Part shown: positions 8,532-18,066 of the stretch, piece by piece
Layout of the letters: each line of letters opens with the position of its first letter
Position numbering within the stretch: the stretch's first letter is position 1
NCBI GenBank assembly: GCA_963664465.2
Contig: CAXXSU010000006.1
Span: 256,025-320,024, forward strand
Direction: 5' to 3'
Source of the DNA: CAVOAK01 sp963664465
GTDB taxonomy: Bacteria > Pseudomonadota > Alphaproteobacteria > UBA8366 > CAVOAK01
DNA: 64,000 bases
Program-made: the position numbers and the translations under genes
The notes under the pieces: generated by a model
Told to the model about the DNA's origin: nothing
The model's input: the letters and a program-made list of their open reading frames with translations, nothing else
Databases searched by the model: none

Positions 8532-11500
8532 AGATGCCACCGTCACCGATAAGTGCGAGCGGCGCCCAAAAGATCGGATGGGCGTAGCTGAATAGCGGCG
8601 CGCCGGATTCTGGATTGGCGAATACCTCGTCGATCAGCTGGAGAGCCGACTGCTGCAGTGCTGCAGCGCGGCCCAGGTTCGCATCCATCGATTGTCGGCG
8701 GAACAACTCCGTCGTCAGCTTTCTCGCGCTCGTCGTTTCGACCGGCCAGTGACTAACCAGCAACGCTCGCGTCCCGGCATAAAAGAATGCCCGGCCCAGG
8801 CCCGAGACGGCTTCCGCCCCGGCTCCAGCGGCCGAACCGGTGTTGCAGGCAGAGAGCACGACCCAATCGGCATCAAGTTCGAGGCTTAGGACTTCACTTA
8901 GCGTCAGCAGACCATCCGCCTCGCCACCCGTGACCTCCGGCGCAGACAACGCCAACGCGGGCTCGGCCAGGCCATTTACGTCTCCCGGCACGAGGCCGTG
9001 AGTCGCAAATACGATGACTCGGCGGTCCGAAAGGTTCATGGATTTAACCAGTTCCTCGCTGGCCCTCTTGCCAAGAAACACGTCGCTTTTGATGTCGGCA
9101 TTCATGGCCTTCGCAAGGCTCATGATTTCAGCCGCTGTGTCAGGCAGGCGCGGTAGGGCCGAGAGTAGCGCGGTATCCGCAGCGTCGCTGTCAGGACGAC
9201 CACGAAGTCCAATCGGCGCCGCGCGAGATCGGTAGGCAACGAGCTCGATCGAGGTATTCTGGGCTTCCGTCGCCTGTCCCTTGCTGAACCAGGGGTCGCC
9301 AAATCCGGCAAAGGCGCGCCGGTCAGGGGACGGTGCGGGTGTGCTTCGCAGCGTCCCGAGCGATGCAACCGTCGGCAAATGCGTGATCGCATGCGTCCGC
9401 AGAAGCCACGGTACAGCTTTGTAGCGTTCGAACGGCACAGCGCTGGATGCACCTATCTCGTGCCGTCCGGTAGGAAGCAACGCGAATGGGATCTGACCGA
9501 GCGGACCATGCGGCACCACGATAAGACTCGAACTGGACTGCCATGCCGCTTCCAACGGTTTGAGGAACAATTCGTAAATGCGGCGTGCGGCAACGAGGTC
9601 GAACGCGGGAACTTCCTCTATCGTCGTCGCACCCGGCTCAAGCGACCGTCTCAGTTCCTTTATTAGCGTTGAAAGCCCTGCTTGATCTATCTCGGCGGTC
9701 ACAACCATCGAAGGACCGTCCTTCGATACCGCCCATGCGTAGCTGCGACGCGCGCCGACATAGGTCGCAACGAGCGCTTCACCGTCGCGCAATTGCTGCC
9801 GCACCTGGTCGATGGTCGCCGGCGGCGGCCCGATCAAATCCGCATAAGCCGGAAACTCCACGGCAAGTTTGGCGCCGAGCTGATCACGCTTGCTGCGAAG
9901 AGTTTCAATTTGGCCGCGGAGCCTTGCCGCAAGCTTGGGATCGGCTTGGTTCTCTGGGCGCGCCAAGACGGTCGTTAGCGCCCGCGCAGCAGAAACCATG
10001 CGCTTTTCGGCATCTTGCGCCTGCCGCGCCAACTCACCGAGTTTTCGATCACCGGCAGCGGATCGAGCAGCGGACTGTGCAAGCGCCCGCTGCACCGAAC
10101 TATTGCGCGCAACGTCGGCAACGCGAAACGTTTCAGCGTTGATATCGACACCCGCCTCAGCTTCCAATGCTGTGCCGCGAATCGAGAGCAACAGCTCTAT
10201 GTAGCCTTCCAATATGAGCGCCAGGCGATGGCTAGTGGCAGTGGCGGAACTGGTCTGCTCACCTCCCTTGGCGGCGCCCGCGACGAGGACCGGTAACGCT
10301 GTCCTAAATTGGGGGAGGGCCGACGTCTCATCGCCCGACAAAGCGTTCGCCAGCGCTAGAATCCCCTGCATCTCAGCGGCTGAATAGTCGACCTGCCCAA
10401 CCAGACTTACCCTCTTGTCGAAGGCCGCCTGCAACAAATCCCCGGTGCGCTCTGGCTGACCGGAATAGATCAGCGCCAAGGCCCAACTCAGGTTACCGCC
10501 GGTGAAGGCGGCCCGGGCACGAGGATCGCCCGCTAAGGCATTTGCTGCAGCGTCAAACTCTTCTCGCGCCTCGGTCCAGCGACCTTGGATTACCAATGCT
10601 TCTCCGATACGCGCGCGGGCCGCCGCCCGCGCCAATGATCCCTCCGGCACACGCGCCTGATCGAAGATATCGAGCGAGGTTCGCGCCAGGACGGCAGCTT
10701 CCTCGATGCGTCCTTGTTCGAGCAAAATGGAGCCCAGATTCTCGATTACCGCCGCCGTGTGCCCGGAGTTTCGTCCATGCGAGCGCAGCGCCGCGAGCAA
10801 CGCGCTTCGGGCAGCGTTCTCCGCATCGATTAGCCGACCTTGGTGTCGCAAATTTTGCGACAGGCCCAAGGCGATATTGTCGAACCACACCCGTGGACTC
10901 ATGGCGTCGGCGCCGAGGATGGCCTTGCCGACGATTTTTGTCTCATCCCTGCTCAGACGGCCAAGCGCCTTGCGATGAAGCCTTTCGGCTTTCTCGTAGT
11001 CACCGGTTGCATCTAGGACAGCAGCCTCGCCGGCCTCGAGACCGGCCTGCAGCAACCGCTGGACGGATGTCGGAACAGGCCAGTTGGGAATGTCGCCGCG
11101 ATAGCGCTGCGCCTGCTTGAGAGCGGCGGACGCTTTTTCGACATCGCCACCGCGCGCATGAAGCATGGCAAGGACGCTATTCGCCGCAACAAAGAATCCG
11201 CGTCCGTACTGATCATCGAACAGGTCAAGCGCGCGGTTGATTGCGGCAATGCCGGCGTTGTAGTTGCCGGTGAGTGCTTCCGCACGCCCGAGATCCCACA
11301 ATAGAATGCCTTGATCGTTGCCACTCAGCCGACTGTGCTCAATGGCTGCGCGATAATCCGCAACTTCCTGCTCGAAACGACCAAGAAAATGGGCCGCCCG
11401 GGCCCGCTCGCGGAAGAATCTGGCAAGCGCGCCGGACTTTGCGCCTTCTGGTGGCAACTGTTCTGCGATACCGATCGCTGCCTCAACCGCCTTCAGGTTC

Positions 11501-11682
11501 TCTCGGTCTTGCACGAGTACCGCGGTAATATCGCTGATGCTGCGTCGCGGCGCGTCCGGGGTGCCGATTCCTTGCGCATCGATGCGCAGTGTTTCGGCCG
11601 ACAAATCGACTTGGCGGGCAGCCAAAACAGCGAGGAACATCAGGAGAAATACAAGGCGAGACAAGGTGCGACTCCGAATCAC
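8530..11682 (-). CDS. Exported TPR-CHAT domain protein (caspase-like fold)
   Basis: The 1050-residue protein starts with a signal peptide (LVFLLMFLAVLAARQVDLSA). Roughly residues 60-480 are tetratricopeptide repeats, followed by a helical linker and a C-terminal CHAT domain from about residue 760. The CHAT catalytic pair is visible as His895 in VFATHGLV and Cys946 in VLSACNTGSA. CHAT domains belong to the caspase/separase peptidase clan, and several act as proteases in bacterial defence or signalling; periplasmic versions like this one are largely uncharacterised. It is a single minus-strand gene. No gasdermin, Csx29-like partner or other obvious substrate gene lies beside it. It appears intact, with full catalytic residues. 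Confidence 0.9.
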   Translation of the reverse strand: MIRSRTLSRLVFLLMFLAVLAARQVDLSAETLRIDAQGIGTPDAPRRSISDITAVLVQDRENLKAVEAAIGIAEQLPPEGAKSGALARFFRERARAAHFLGRFEQEVADYRAAIEHSRLSGNDQGILLWDLGRAEALTGNYNAGIAAINRALDLFDDQYGRGFFVAANSVLAMLHARGGDVEKASAALKQAQRYRGDIPNWPVPTSVQRLLQAGLEAGEAAVLDATGDYEKAERLHRKALGRLSRDETKIVGKAILGADAMSPRVWFDNIALGLSQNLRHQGRLIDAENAARSALLAALRSHGRNSGHTAAVIENLGSILLEQGRIEEAAVLARTSLDIFDQARVPEGSLARAAARARIGEALVIQGRWTEAREEFDAAANALAGDPRARAAFTGGNLSWALALIYSGQPERTGDLLQAAFDKRVSLVGQVDYSAAEMQGILALANALSGDETSALPQFRTALPVLVAGAAKGGEQTSSATATSHRLALILEGYIELLLSIRGTALEAEAGVDINAETFRVADVARNSSVQRALAQSAARSAAGDRKLGELARQAQDAEKRMVSAARALTTVLARPENQADPKLAARLRGQIETLRSKRDQLGAKLAVEFPAYADLIGPPPATIDQVRQQLRDGEALVATYVGARRSYAWAVSKDGPSMVVTAEIDQAGLSTLIKELRRSLEPGATTIEEVPAFDLVAARRIYELFLKPLEAAWQSSSSLIVVPHGPLGQIPFALLPTGRHEIGASSAVPFERYKAVPWLLRTHAITHLPTVASLGTLRSTPAPSPDRRAFAGFGDPWFSKGQATEAQNTSIELVAYRSRAAPIGLRGRPDSDAADTALLSALPRLPDTAAEIMSLAKAMNADIKSDVFLGKRASEELVKSMNLSDRRVIVFATHGLVPGDVNGLAEPALALSAPEVTGGEADGLLTLSEVLSLELDADWVVLSACNTGSAAGAGAEAVSGLGRAFFYAGTRALLVSHWPVETTSARKLTTELFRRQSMDANLGRAAALQQSALQLIDEVFANPESGAPLFSYAHPIFWAPLALIGDGGI

Positions 11683-11848
11683 AGATTAGGAACAAAGACC
11701 AAACAAATAGCGGCTAGCGAGCTCAGTATACAGAACGACCAGCCGCCGCCTCAAATTTTCGTCTCCGTGCCGCGTTGGTGTTTGTCAGGTGTCAGAACCG
11801 CGCAACTAATTCTTGATTTGTTCCTCTTTTGTTCGATATCCTCGCAAG

Positions 11849-12928
11849 ATGGTGGATATCTTACCCCAACGCAAAATCAAGGGGCGCGGCGCGATCAGCA
11901 ATCGGGCCGGGCGCTTCGAGTCGAAGGAGCGCGTCGCCGTAGACGATGGATGGCAGATGGCGGAGGAAGACGCTCCGAAGCTGCGAACGACGCTGAGCGT
12001 CGACCGAGCGCGCTCGATCATTTCCTATAACGACTCGCCTGATGTCGGGTTCGACCGCTCAATCAACCCGTACAGAGGTTGTGAACACGGGTGCATCTAT
12101 TGTTTCGCGCGACCAACACACGCTTTGCTCGGCCTATCGCCCGGCCTCGATTTCGAAACCAAGTTATTCTACAAGCCAGACGCCGCGGCACTTCTCGCAG
12201 AGGAATTGCGGCATCCGAACTATCGTCCCGCCACCGTCGCGATTGGCACCAACACCGACCCCTACCAGCCAGTCGAACGCGAACGTCGGCTGACGCGGCA
12301 ATTATTGGAAGTTCTCGCCGAATTTCGCCACCCTTTCGGCATCGTCACAAAGTCGGCTTTGGTAACCCGTGATCTGGATATCATCGGTCCGATGGCGGCA
12401 CGCGGTCTGGCCTCAGTTACCATCACCGTAACGACCCTCGATGGCGGCCTGACGCAGCGACTTGAGCCGCGGGCGGCGCATCCGAAACGGCGGCTTGCCG
12501 CGATCAAGGAATTGCAAACCGCAGGAGTCCCGGTCTCGGTGCTGTTTGCACCGGTAATTCCTGCGCTCAACGACTGGGAACTCGAACGCGTGCTCGAAGC
12601 CGCCGCGTCGGCTGGCGCTGACGGTGCCGGCTACGTCTTGCTTCGCCTTCCACTGGAGATAAAACAACTCTTTTCCGAGTGGCTAGAAACCCACGTGCCG
12701 GACAAGGCGAACCGGGTCCTCAGTTTGATTAGGCAAACCCGGGGTGGTGCCTTGTACGACTCTACGTTCGGACAGCGAATGCGCGGCAGCGGCCCAGTTG
12801 CACAGCTGCTGGAGCAACGCTTCAAGACCTGCTGCCGGCGGCTCGGCATAAACCGCAGGAGCCGCGCGCTGAGCGCCGGCCAATTCCGCGCCCCGCCTGT
12901 GGCCGGTGACCAGTTGAAACTACTCTAA
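11849..12928 (+). CDS. PA0069-family radical SAM protein
   Basis: Starting at the ATG at 11849 the protein is about 359 residues. The radical SAM cluster motif is C-x3-C-x2-C in YRGCEHGCIYCFARPTH (about residues 84-91), preceded by the typical NPYRGCEHGC context and followed by IGTNTDPYQPVE. This family resembles spore photoproduct lyase in its core and is annotated as PA0069/Rv2578c-like; its reaction is not established. The frame is open a little further upstream, but the sequence there (GTTCGATATCCTCGC) looks like leader. It is divergent from the CHAT gene and intact. Confidence 0.9.
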   Translation: MVDILPQRKIKGRGAISNRAGRFESKERVAVDDGWQMAEEDAPKLRTTLSVDRARSIISYNDSPDVGFDRSINPYRGCEHGCIYCFARPTHALLGLSPGLDFETKLFYKPDAAALLAEELRHPNYRPATVAIGTNTDPYQPVERERRLTRQLLEVLAEFRHPFGIVTKSALVTRDLDIIGPMAARGLASVTITVTTLDGGLTQRLEPRAAHPKRRLAAIKELQTAGVPVSVLFAPVIPALNDWELERVLEAAASAGADGAGYVLLRLPLEIKQLFSEWLETHVPDKANRVLSLIRQTRGGALYDSTFGQRMRGSGPVAQLLEQRFKTCCRRLGINRRSRALSAGQFRAPPVAGDQLKLL

Positions 12929-13017
12929 TCTAAGCGAGGCGTTTGCGAACGCGGCTGGCCATGCAGCTTGCCAACGGTGGCTGCGGCGAGGATGGAGGGC
13001 TGTTACTATCGCCGCCA

Positions 13018-14427
13018 ATGGTGGGCGAACTTCATCTTACGGGAATTGCGATCGTTGCGGTTGCCGCCACCTTGTGCGGGCTCCTCATGGCCCGATTCAA
13101 GCAACCTGAAATCGTTGGTTACATCTTGGCGGGAATAATTCTCGGACCGTCGGGAATTGGCCTCGTCAGCGATCGCGATCAAGTCGGCGCATTGGCAGAG
13201 CTCGGCGTACTTATGCTGCTCTATTTCGTTGGCATGGAATTGTCGCTTAGGAGCTTCCGTCATCTTTGGCGCATCGGCCTGATCAGCACAGTTATGCAAG
13301 TGGGCGGCAGTTTTCTGGCGATGTGGGCGCTTACCGCTTATCTCGGTTGGCCACTCACGCACGCGGTATTCTTCGGCTTCGTGCTCGCATTGTCGAGTAC
13401 CGCCGTGGCCATCAAGATGCTCGGCGACATCGGCCAGCTGCGCACACGCGTTGGCCGCATAACCGTCGGCGTTCTGATTGCACAGGATCTGGCGGTCGCG
13501 CCAATGATGCTGATCGTCGGAAGCATGGCCGGTGATGGATTTTCGTTTTCGGTCATCTTCCGCCTTGTCCTGTTGGTCGGAGTGCTCGTTGGCGTAATCG
13601 GTTATTTGACACGCCGGCAGCGCACCAGCCTGCCGTTCGCCCCGCTGATCGTTGGTAACCACGACCTAACTTCGATCGCAGCGCTGGCCTGGTGTTTCGG
13701 GATGGCGGCGGTGACCGGCTTGATCGGCCTATCGGCTGCGTTCGGTGCCTTCCTGGCAGGCCTCATCGTCGGAAATAGTGCTCATCGGCAGGAGATTTTC
13801 AGAACCGCCAAGCCGTTCGAAAGCGTGCTGATCATGGTGTTCTTCCTGTCGATCGGGTTGCTGATCGACCTGCGCCACATGTGGGAGAATCTTGGCCTCG
13901 TCATTCTGCTTTGGATGCTGGCGACGGTCTTCAAGACTGCACTCAACACTGGTGTGTTGCGGCTACTCGGCGAGCCTTGGCCACGGGCCTTCGAGTCCAG
14001 CCTGATCCTTGCGCAAATTGGCGAGTTCTCCTTCGTATTAGGCGCTGTCGCCATCGACCGCGGACTGATCGACTCCGACTTGCACCGGTTTATCGTCTCG
14101 GTCACCGCACTCTCGTTATTCTGCAGTCCGTTCTGGATGGCGAGCGCGCGCCGTCTTAATCATCGCGCGGCCTACCGCGTGCATGGCTTGGGCGCTCTCC
14201 TGCGCCTGATCTATTTTCGCGAGTGGCGTCTCTCCCGCCAGGTCGGCCGAACCTTCATCGGCCACGCAACCAACTCACTTGTCAGGCTACGCCGGTTCGC
14301 CGAGCCGCTGATGCGTTGGAAGCAAACTAGATCGAGGCGAAAAGCAACAGCACAGACCGCAACCACCCCCCATGCCCGCGAGCCCAAGTCCGACGCCGAT
14401 CGACGTATCGGCGAAGGAGAGACCTAG
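13018..14427 (+). CDS. CPA2-type cation:proton antiporter with altered C-terminus
   Basis: About 12 hydrophobic helices with the KefB/CPA2 signature are visible (ILAGIILGPSGIGLVSD, LLYFVGMELSLRS, ALSSTAVAIKMLGDIG, VLIAQDLAVAPMML, ESSLILAQIGEFSFVLG), so this should be an inner-membrane K+/H+ or Na+/H+ antiporter. There is no C-terminal nucleotide-binding domain. From about 14290 the frame enters a gapped, degenerate copy of host sequence and ends at 14427. The likely native 3' end, reading RLRRRFARSEADALEAN then stop at 15409-15411, sits 1 kb downstream beyond a transposase fragment. The transport domain is unaffected, so function may survive. The frame also opens upstream at 12943, but without membrane-protein character. 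Confidence 0.85.
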   Translation: MVGELHLTGIAIVAVAATLCGLLMARFKQPEIVGYILAGIILGPSGIGLVSDRDQVGALAELGVLMLLYFVGMELSLRSFRHLWRIGLISTVMQVGGSFLAMWALTAYLGWPLTHAVFFGFVLALSSTAVAIKMLGDIGQLRTRVGRITVGVLIAQDLAVAPMMLIVGSMAGDGFSFSVIFRLVLLVGVLVGVIGYLTRRQRTSLPFAPLIVGNHDLTSIAALAWCFGMAAVTGLIGLSAAFGAFLAGLIVGNSAHRQEIFRTAKPFESVLIMVFFLSIGLLIDLRHMWENLGLVILLWMLATVFKTALNTGVLRLLGEPWPRAFESSLILAQIGEFSFVLGAVAIDRGLIDSDLHRFIVSVTALSLFCSPFWMASARRLNHRAAYRVHGLGALLRLIYFREWRLSRQVGRTFIGHATNSLVRLRRFAEPLMRWKQTRSRRKATAQTATTPHAREPKSDADRRIGEGET

Positions 14428-15306
14428 CAGCCTGTCGGACTTGAGCCGGGAGTCGAAATAGGATTCGATGGTATCAGTGCCCGCGCGTGATGGAGACCGT
14501 CATGAGCAATTTCCGACCGGTCGACCGGGAGACGGGGTTTCTGCTGCCGCGGTCGGTGGAGGAATGGCTTCCCGAGCGGCATCTGGCGCGCTTCGTGGTC
14601 GAGGTGATCGAGCAGTTGGACCTCTCGGCGTTCGTGAAGGCCTATCGCGGCTCGGGCTCGGCGTCCTATCACCCGAGCATGCTGCTGGGGCTTCTGGTCT
14701 ACGGCTACGCCACGGGGGTGTTTTCGAGCCGCAAGTTGGAGCGCGCGACCTATGATTCTGTCGCTTTCCGCTTCATCGCGGTCAACGATCATCCCGACCA
14801 CGATACCATCGCCGCGTTCCGGCGGCGTTTTCTCGACCGGATCGAAGGGCTGTTCGTCGAGGTGCTGCTGCTGGCCCGGGAAGCCGGGGTGCTGAAGCTC
14901 GGCACGGTGGCGCTGGACGGCACCAAGGTGCACGCCAACGCGAGCCGGCACAGCGCGCTGTCGTGGAAACACGCCTGCGAGCTCGAAGCCCGGTTGAAGG
15001 CCGAGGTGGCGGAGTTGATGGCGTTGGCGGAGGCGGCCGATGGGGCGGATGTGCCCGACGGGATGTCGGTGCCCGAGGAACTGGCCCGGCGCGAGGATCG
15101 TCTGGCCCGCATCGCCGAGGCCAAGGCGGTGATCGAGGCGCGGGCGCGCGAACGCCTTGAGCGGGAACGGGCCGAGTACGAGGCGAAGCTCGAGGCGCGC
15201 GCGGAGAAGGCCGAGAAGACGGGCCGCAAGCCGGGCGGCCGTCCACCCGAGCCGCCGGTGGCCGGGCCCGGGCCGAAGGACCAGGTCAATCTGACCGACG
15301 CGGACT
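14428..15306 (+). mobile_element. IS1182-family element, 5' half only
   Basis: The left end (GCCTGTCGGACTTGAGCC, from about 14430) precedes a transposase frame from 14487. It encodes MSNFRPVDRETGFLLPRS, LDLSAFVKAYRGSGSASYHP, LLGLLVYGYATGVFSSRKLE, the first catalytic Asp in TVALDGTKVHANAS, and a charged helical region. It stops abruptly after KDQVNLTDADS at about 15306, where similarity normally continues into the second half with the remaining catalytic residues. The next base begins a copy of antiporter 3' sequence. The element is therefore truncated and inactive, with no matching right terminus. Confidence 0.85.
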
Positions 15307-15620
15307 CCGCATCAGGTCGGCCGAACCTTCATCGGCCACGCAACCAACTCACTTGTCAGGCTGCGACGCCGGTTCGCGAGGAGCGAGGCTGATGCGTTGG
15401 AAGCAAACTAGATCGAGGCCGAAACGCCCTGCGCAACAGCACGGTGTTCGGCATCATCAAAGACAGTTCTCGCTACGCGGCCTGGCAACCACCCCCCATG
15501 CCCGCGAGCCCAAGTCCGACGCCGATCGACGTATCTGGTACGCGCGGCCAAGCGACCGCACTCCGTGTCCTCACGAAAGGCGGCATGACCTCTCCACATC
15601 GCGATCCGTCCACACCCAGA
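15307..15620 (+). repeat. Displaced copy of the antiporter 3' end, gapped relative to 14245-14427
   Basis: The two stretches share blocks such as GGTCGGCCGAACCTTCATCG, ACTCACTTGTCAGGCT, GATGCGTTGGAAGCAAACTA, CCACCCCCCATGCCCGCGAG and AGAGACCTAG in the same order. The upstream copy lacks several internal segments of a few to about sixty bases. The downstream copy reads in frame to a natural-looking antiporter C-terminus (stop at 15409-15411) and continues into the rnhB leader, so it is likely the original sequence. The upstream one is a collapsed duplicate. Confidence 0.8.
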
Positions 15621-16259
15621 GACCTAGTGCCCGACCTCTCGTTCGAGAAGGCGGCGGGCGGGCGTGTTGCCGGAATTGACGAAGCCGGCCGAGGCCCCTG
15701 GGCGGGGCCCGTCGTCGCCGCCGCACTTATTCTCTCACCCGCCATCCCGGATGGGCTCGCGCGGCTGATCGACGATTCTAAGAAACTGCGGCCTCGGATC
15801 CGAGCGGCACTCTATGATGAGCTGCAAACGCACGCGGAGATCGGCATTGGTATCGCCTCAGTCGCCGAAATCGACAGCCTGAATATCTTGCAGGCAACAA
15901 TGCTAGCCATGCAGCGCGCACTCGGTGCGCTGGGCGATGTGCCGGATCTGGCGCTCATTGACGGCAATCGGGCACCTAATCTTCCCTGCCCCGCCCGCAC
16001 GATCGTGCAGGGTGACAGCCGATCGCTGTCCATCGCCGGCGCGTCGATTGCCGCGAAAGTAACCCGCGACACTCTCATGGCCGCGCTCGCGGTCACGCAC
16101 CAGGGCTACGGCTGGGAGCACAATATGGGCTATGGAACAGCCGAACATCGGGCCGCGTTGGATACGCTCGGTCCAACCCCTGAGCACCGGTTCAGCTTTG
16201 CACCGGTCGCCCTTGCGGCCAGACCAACAAGTAATACACACAGCATCCAAGATAAATAA
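15585..16259 (+). CDS. rnhB: Ribonuclease HII
   Basis: Starting from the ATG at 15585 the protein is 224 residues, normal for RNase HII. The catalytic acidic residues are in RVAGIDEAGRGPWAGPVVAA (the DE pair), LALIDGN, and IAAKVTRD. It removes RNA from RNA-DNA hybrids and initiates ribonucleotide excision repair. The frame is open upstream, but that part is the duplicated antiporter tail, so the shorter start is preferred. It is 40 bases upstream of ccrM; rnhB-ccrM adjacency is common in alphaproteobacteria. Confidence 0.93.
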   Translation: MTSPHRDPSTPRDLVPDLSFEKAAGGRVAGIDEAGRGPWAGPVVAAALILSPAIPDGLARLIDDSKKLRPRIRAALYDELQTHAEIGIGIASVAEIDSLNILQATMLAMQRALGALGDVPDLALIDGNRAPNLPCPARTIVQGDSRSLSIAGASIAAKVTRDTLMAALAVTHQGYGWEHNMGYGTAEHRAALDTLGPTPEHRFSFAPVALAARPTSNTHSIQDK

Positions 16260-16274
16260 AAGTATTGACGTCAC

Positions 16275-16288
16275 GATTCTGTCGAATC
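16275..16288 (+). promoter_or_regulatory. Two GANTC sites in the ccrM leader
   Basis: GATTC at 16275-16279 and GAATC at 16284-16288 lie 12-25 bases upstream of the ccrM start codon. In Caulobacter the ccrM promoter/leader carries GANTC sites whose methylation state tunes ccrM transcription. The same placement here suggests autoregulation, but this is inferred from position only. Confidence 0.5.
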
Positions 16289-16299
16289 ATGATCGACTA

Positions 16300-17409
16300 A
16301 TGAAAAAACAAAAACAAAAAACTAATGAACTTCCAATAAACCAAATTCTTATCGGCGACTGCATCGAGACGATGCTTGGCCTGCCGGAAGAATCGGTCGA
16401 TATGGTCTTTGCTGATCCACCGTACAACCTTCAGCTTTCGGGGGAATTACATAGACCGAACAACTCACGGGTAAACGGCGTCGAAGAGCAATGGGACAAG
16501 TTTGACGGTTTTGCCGAATATGACGACTTCACACGCAGCTGGTTGAAGGCAGCGAAGCGCATCTTGAAGCCAAATGGCACGTTGTGGGTAATTGGCACGT
16601 ATCACAATATATTCCGCGTCGGCACGGCACTCCAGGACCTCGGCTTTTGGCTGCTCAACGACATCGTTTGGGTCAAGACCAATCCGATGCCCAACTTTCG
16701 CGGCAGGCGCTTTACCAACGCGCACGAAACGATGATTTGGTGCACCAAGGAGCGTCGCGCGCGATACACCTTCAATTACGAAGCCATGAAATCGCTCAAT
16801 GACGACTTGCAAATGCGCAGCGACTGGGTGATTCCACTGTGCAGCGGACCCGAACGGCTGCGCGATTCCGAGGGCAAGAAATGCCATCCGACGCAAAAGC
16901 CGGAGGCATTGCTGCATCGGGCGATTCTCGCGGCCAGCAACCCGGGAGACATTGTCCTCGATCCATTTTTTGGTTCTGGAACAACCGGTGTCCTCGCCAA
17001 GCGTCTGGGCCGAAATTTTATTGGCATCGATCGTGAGGAAGGTTACGCGGACTTGGCGACGAAAAGACTCGCGACCGAACCACAGCCGACTGAGATGCAT
17101 CTCGTCGAAACGCCTTCCAAGCGGCGTGAACCGCGCGTTCCGTTTGGCTGGCTGGTCGAACGAGGCATGCTGACGCCGGGCACGATCCTTCATAGCGCGG
17201 GACGACGGTGGTCGGCCAAAGTGCGCGCCGATGGCACTCTGGTCGCCGTCAGCAACCTGGGTGAGCTTCGCGGCTCGATCCATCAGGTGGGCGCAGCATT
17301 GCAAGGCGCGCCGACCTGCAACGGCTGGACATTTTGGTTTCTCGACGTTGAGGGGAAAGAAGTGCCGATCGATCTGTTGCGGCAGAAGCTGAGAGCCGAA
17401 CTCAATTGA
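16300..17409 (+). CDS. ccrM: CcrM-type adenine DNA methyltransferase (GANTC)
   Basis: From the ATG at 16300 the protein is 369 residues. It has the beta-class order: the catalytic motif IV DPPYNLQL near the N-terminus, then the SAM-binding motif DPFFGSGTTGVLAKRLGRNF near residue 225. The C-terminal extension (PFGWLVERGMLTPGTIL ... FWFLDVEGKEVPIDLLRQ) is the DNA-binding domain typical of CcrM. The enzyme methylates adenine in GANTC and couples gene expression to the cell cycle. The first codons are Lys/Gln-rich and A-rich, unlike the neighbouring DNA. It is flanked by rnhB and mutY, the expected alphaproteobacterial context. Confidence 0.95.
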   Translation: MKKQKQKTNELPINQILIGDCIETMLGLPEESVDMVFADPPYNLQLSGELHRPNNSRVNGVEEQWDKFDGFAEYDDFTRSWLKAAKRILKPNGTLWVIGTYHNIFRVGTALQDLGFWLLNDIVWVKTNPMPNFRGRRFTNAHETMIWCTKERRARYTFNYEAMKSLNDDLQMRSDWVIPLCSGPERLRDSEGKKCHPTQKPEALLHRAILAASNPGDIVLDPFFGSGTTGVLAKRLGRNFIGIDREEGYADLATKRLATEPQPTEMHLVETPSKRREPRVPFGWLVERGMLTPGTILHSAGRRWSAKVRADGTLVAVSNLGELRGSIHQVGAALQGAPTCNGWTFWFLDVEGKEVPIDLLRQKLRAELN

Positions 17410-17477
17410 ACCGCTTTGTCTCCGCTCGACGGCGGTTGAAGGCGGTGCCCAGGCGCGCCGCTAGGAAATAGATCCCT

Positions 17478-18014
17478 ATGCGCTTCGGCGTGATATTGAA
17501 CCTGGATGCCGACGCGGCTGGCCGGATACGAGAGATCCAGCAAGCATTGACCGGCGGCGAAGACGACGACCCCTTCGATCTCTATGACATGATCTACAGC
17601 GTCGAGCCGCATTTGACACTCGCCCTTTACGATGAGGTCGAGCGCCCGCTGATCGATCAGGCGATAGACAAGACGTTTCGGGATATTGGCCTGATTCCCA
17701 TCGATTTCGCGTCGATCGCATTGTTCCCAGGCAGCGTCCTTTATCTCGCGCCGCGCGTCACCGTTGAACTTTTGGAGTTACACAGGGCATACCATCGCAA
17801 CACCGAAGCGATGGCTAGCGCCTGCAACCTCCACTACCTGCCCGATGCCTGGGTGCCCCACTGCTCGCTTGGCGTTCCGGCGCCCGCAGAAGATTTAAGT
17901 CAGGCAATGCTGAGTGTCGGATATGGCTGGACACCGGTCGCGGGCCATCTTGTATCGGTGGAACTGGTCTCCTACCCGCCGGTAACAAGTCTGCACCGCC
18001 GAGACTTCAGCTAG
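17478..18014 (+). CDS. 2'-5' RNA ligase / 2H phosphoesterase family protein
   Basis: The 178-residue protein has the two His-x-Thr/Ser motifs of the 2H phosphoesterase superfamily: EPHLTLALY at about residue 53 and WVPHCSLGVP at about residue 125. Members hydrolyse or join 2',5'- or cyclic phosphodiester bonds in RNA or nucleotides; the actual substrate cannot be told. It is convergent with mutY, 52 bases apart, and starts 68 bases after ccrM, so it may share that transcript. Confidence 0.8.
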   Translation: MRFGVILNLDADAAGRIREIQQALTGGEDDDPFDLYDMIYSVEPHLTLALYDEVERPLIDQAIDKTFRDIGLIPIDFASIALFPGSVLYLAPRVTVELLELHRAYHRNTEAMASACNLHYLPDAWVPHCSLGVPAPAEDLSQAMLSVGYGWTPVAGHLVSVELVSYPPVTSLHRRDFS

Positions 18015-18066
18015 TCCATCCGCGTCTACCGATGCGACCTGGCTGCACGGCCGGGCGCGGCTGCCT

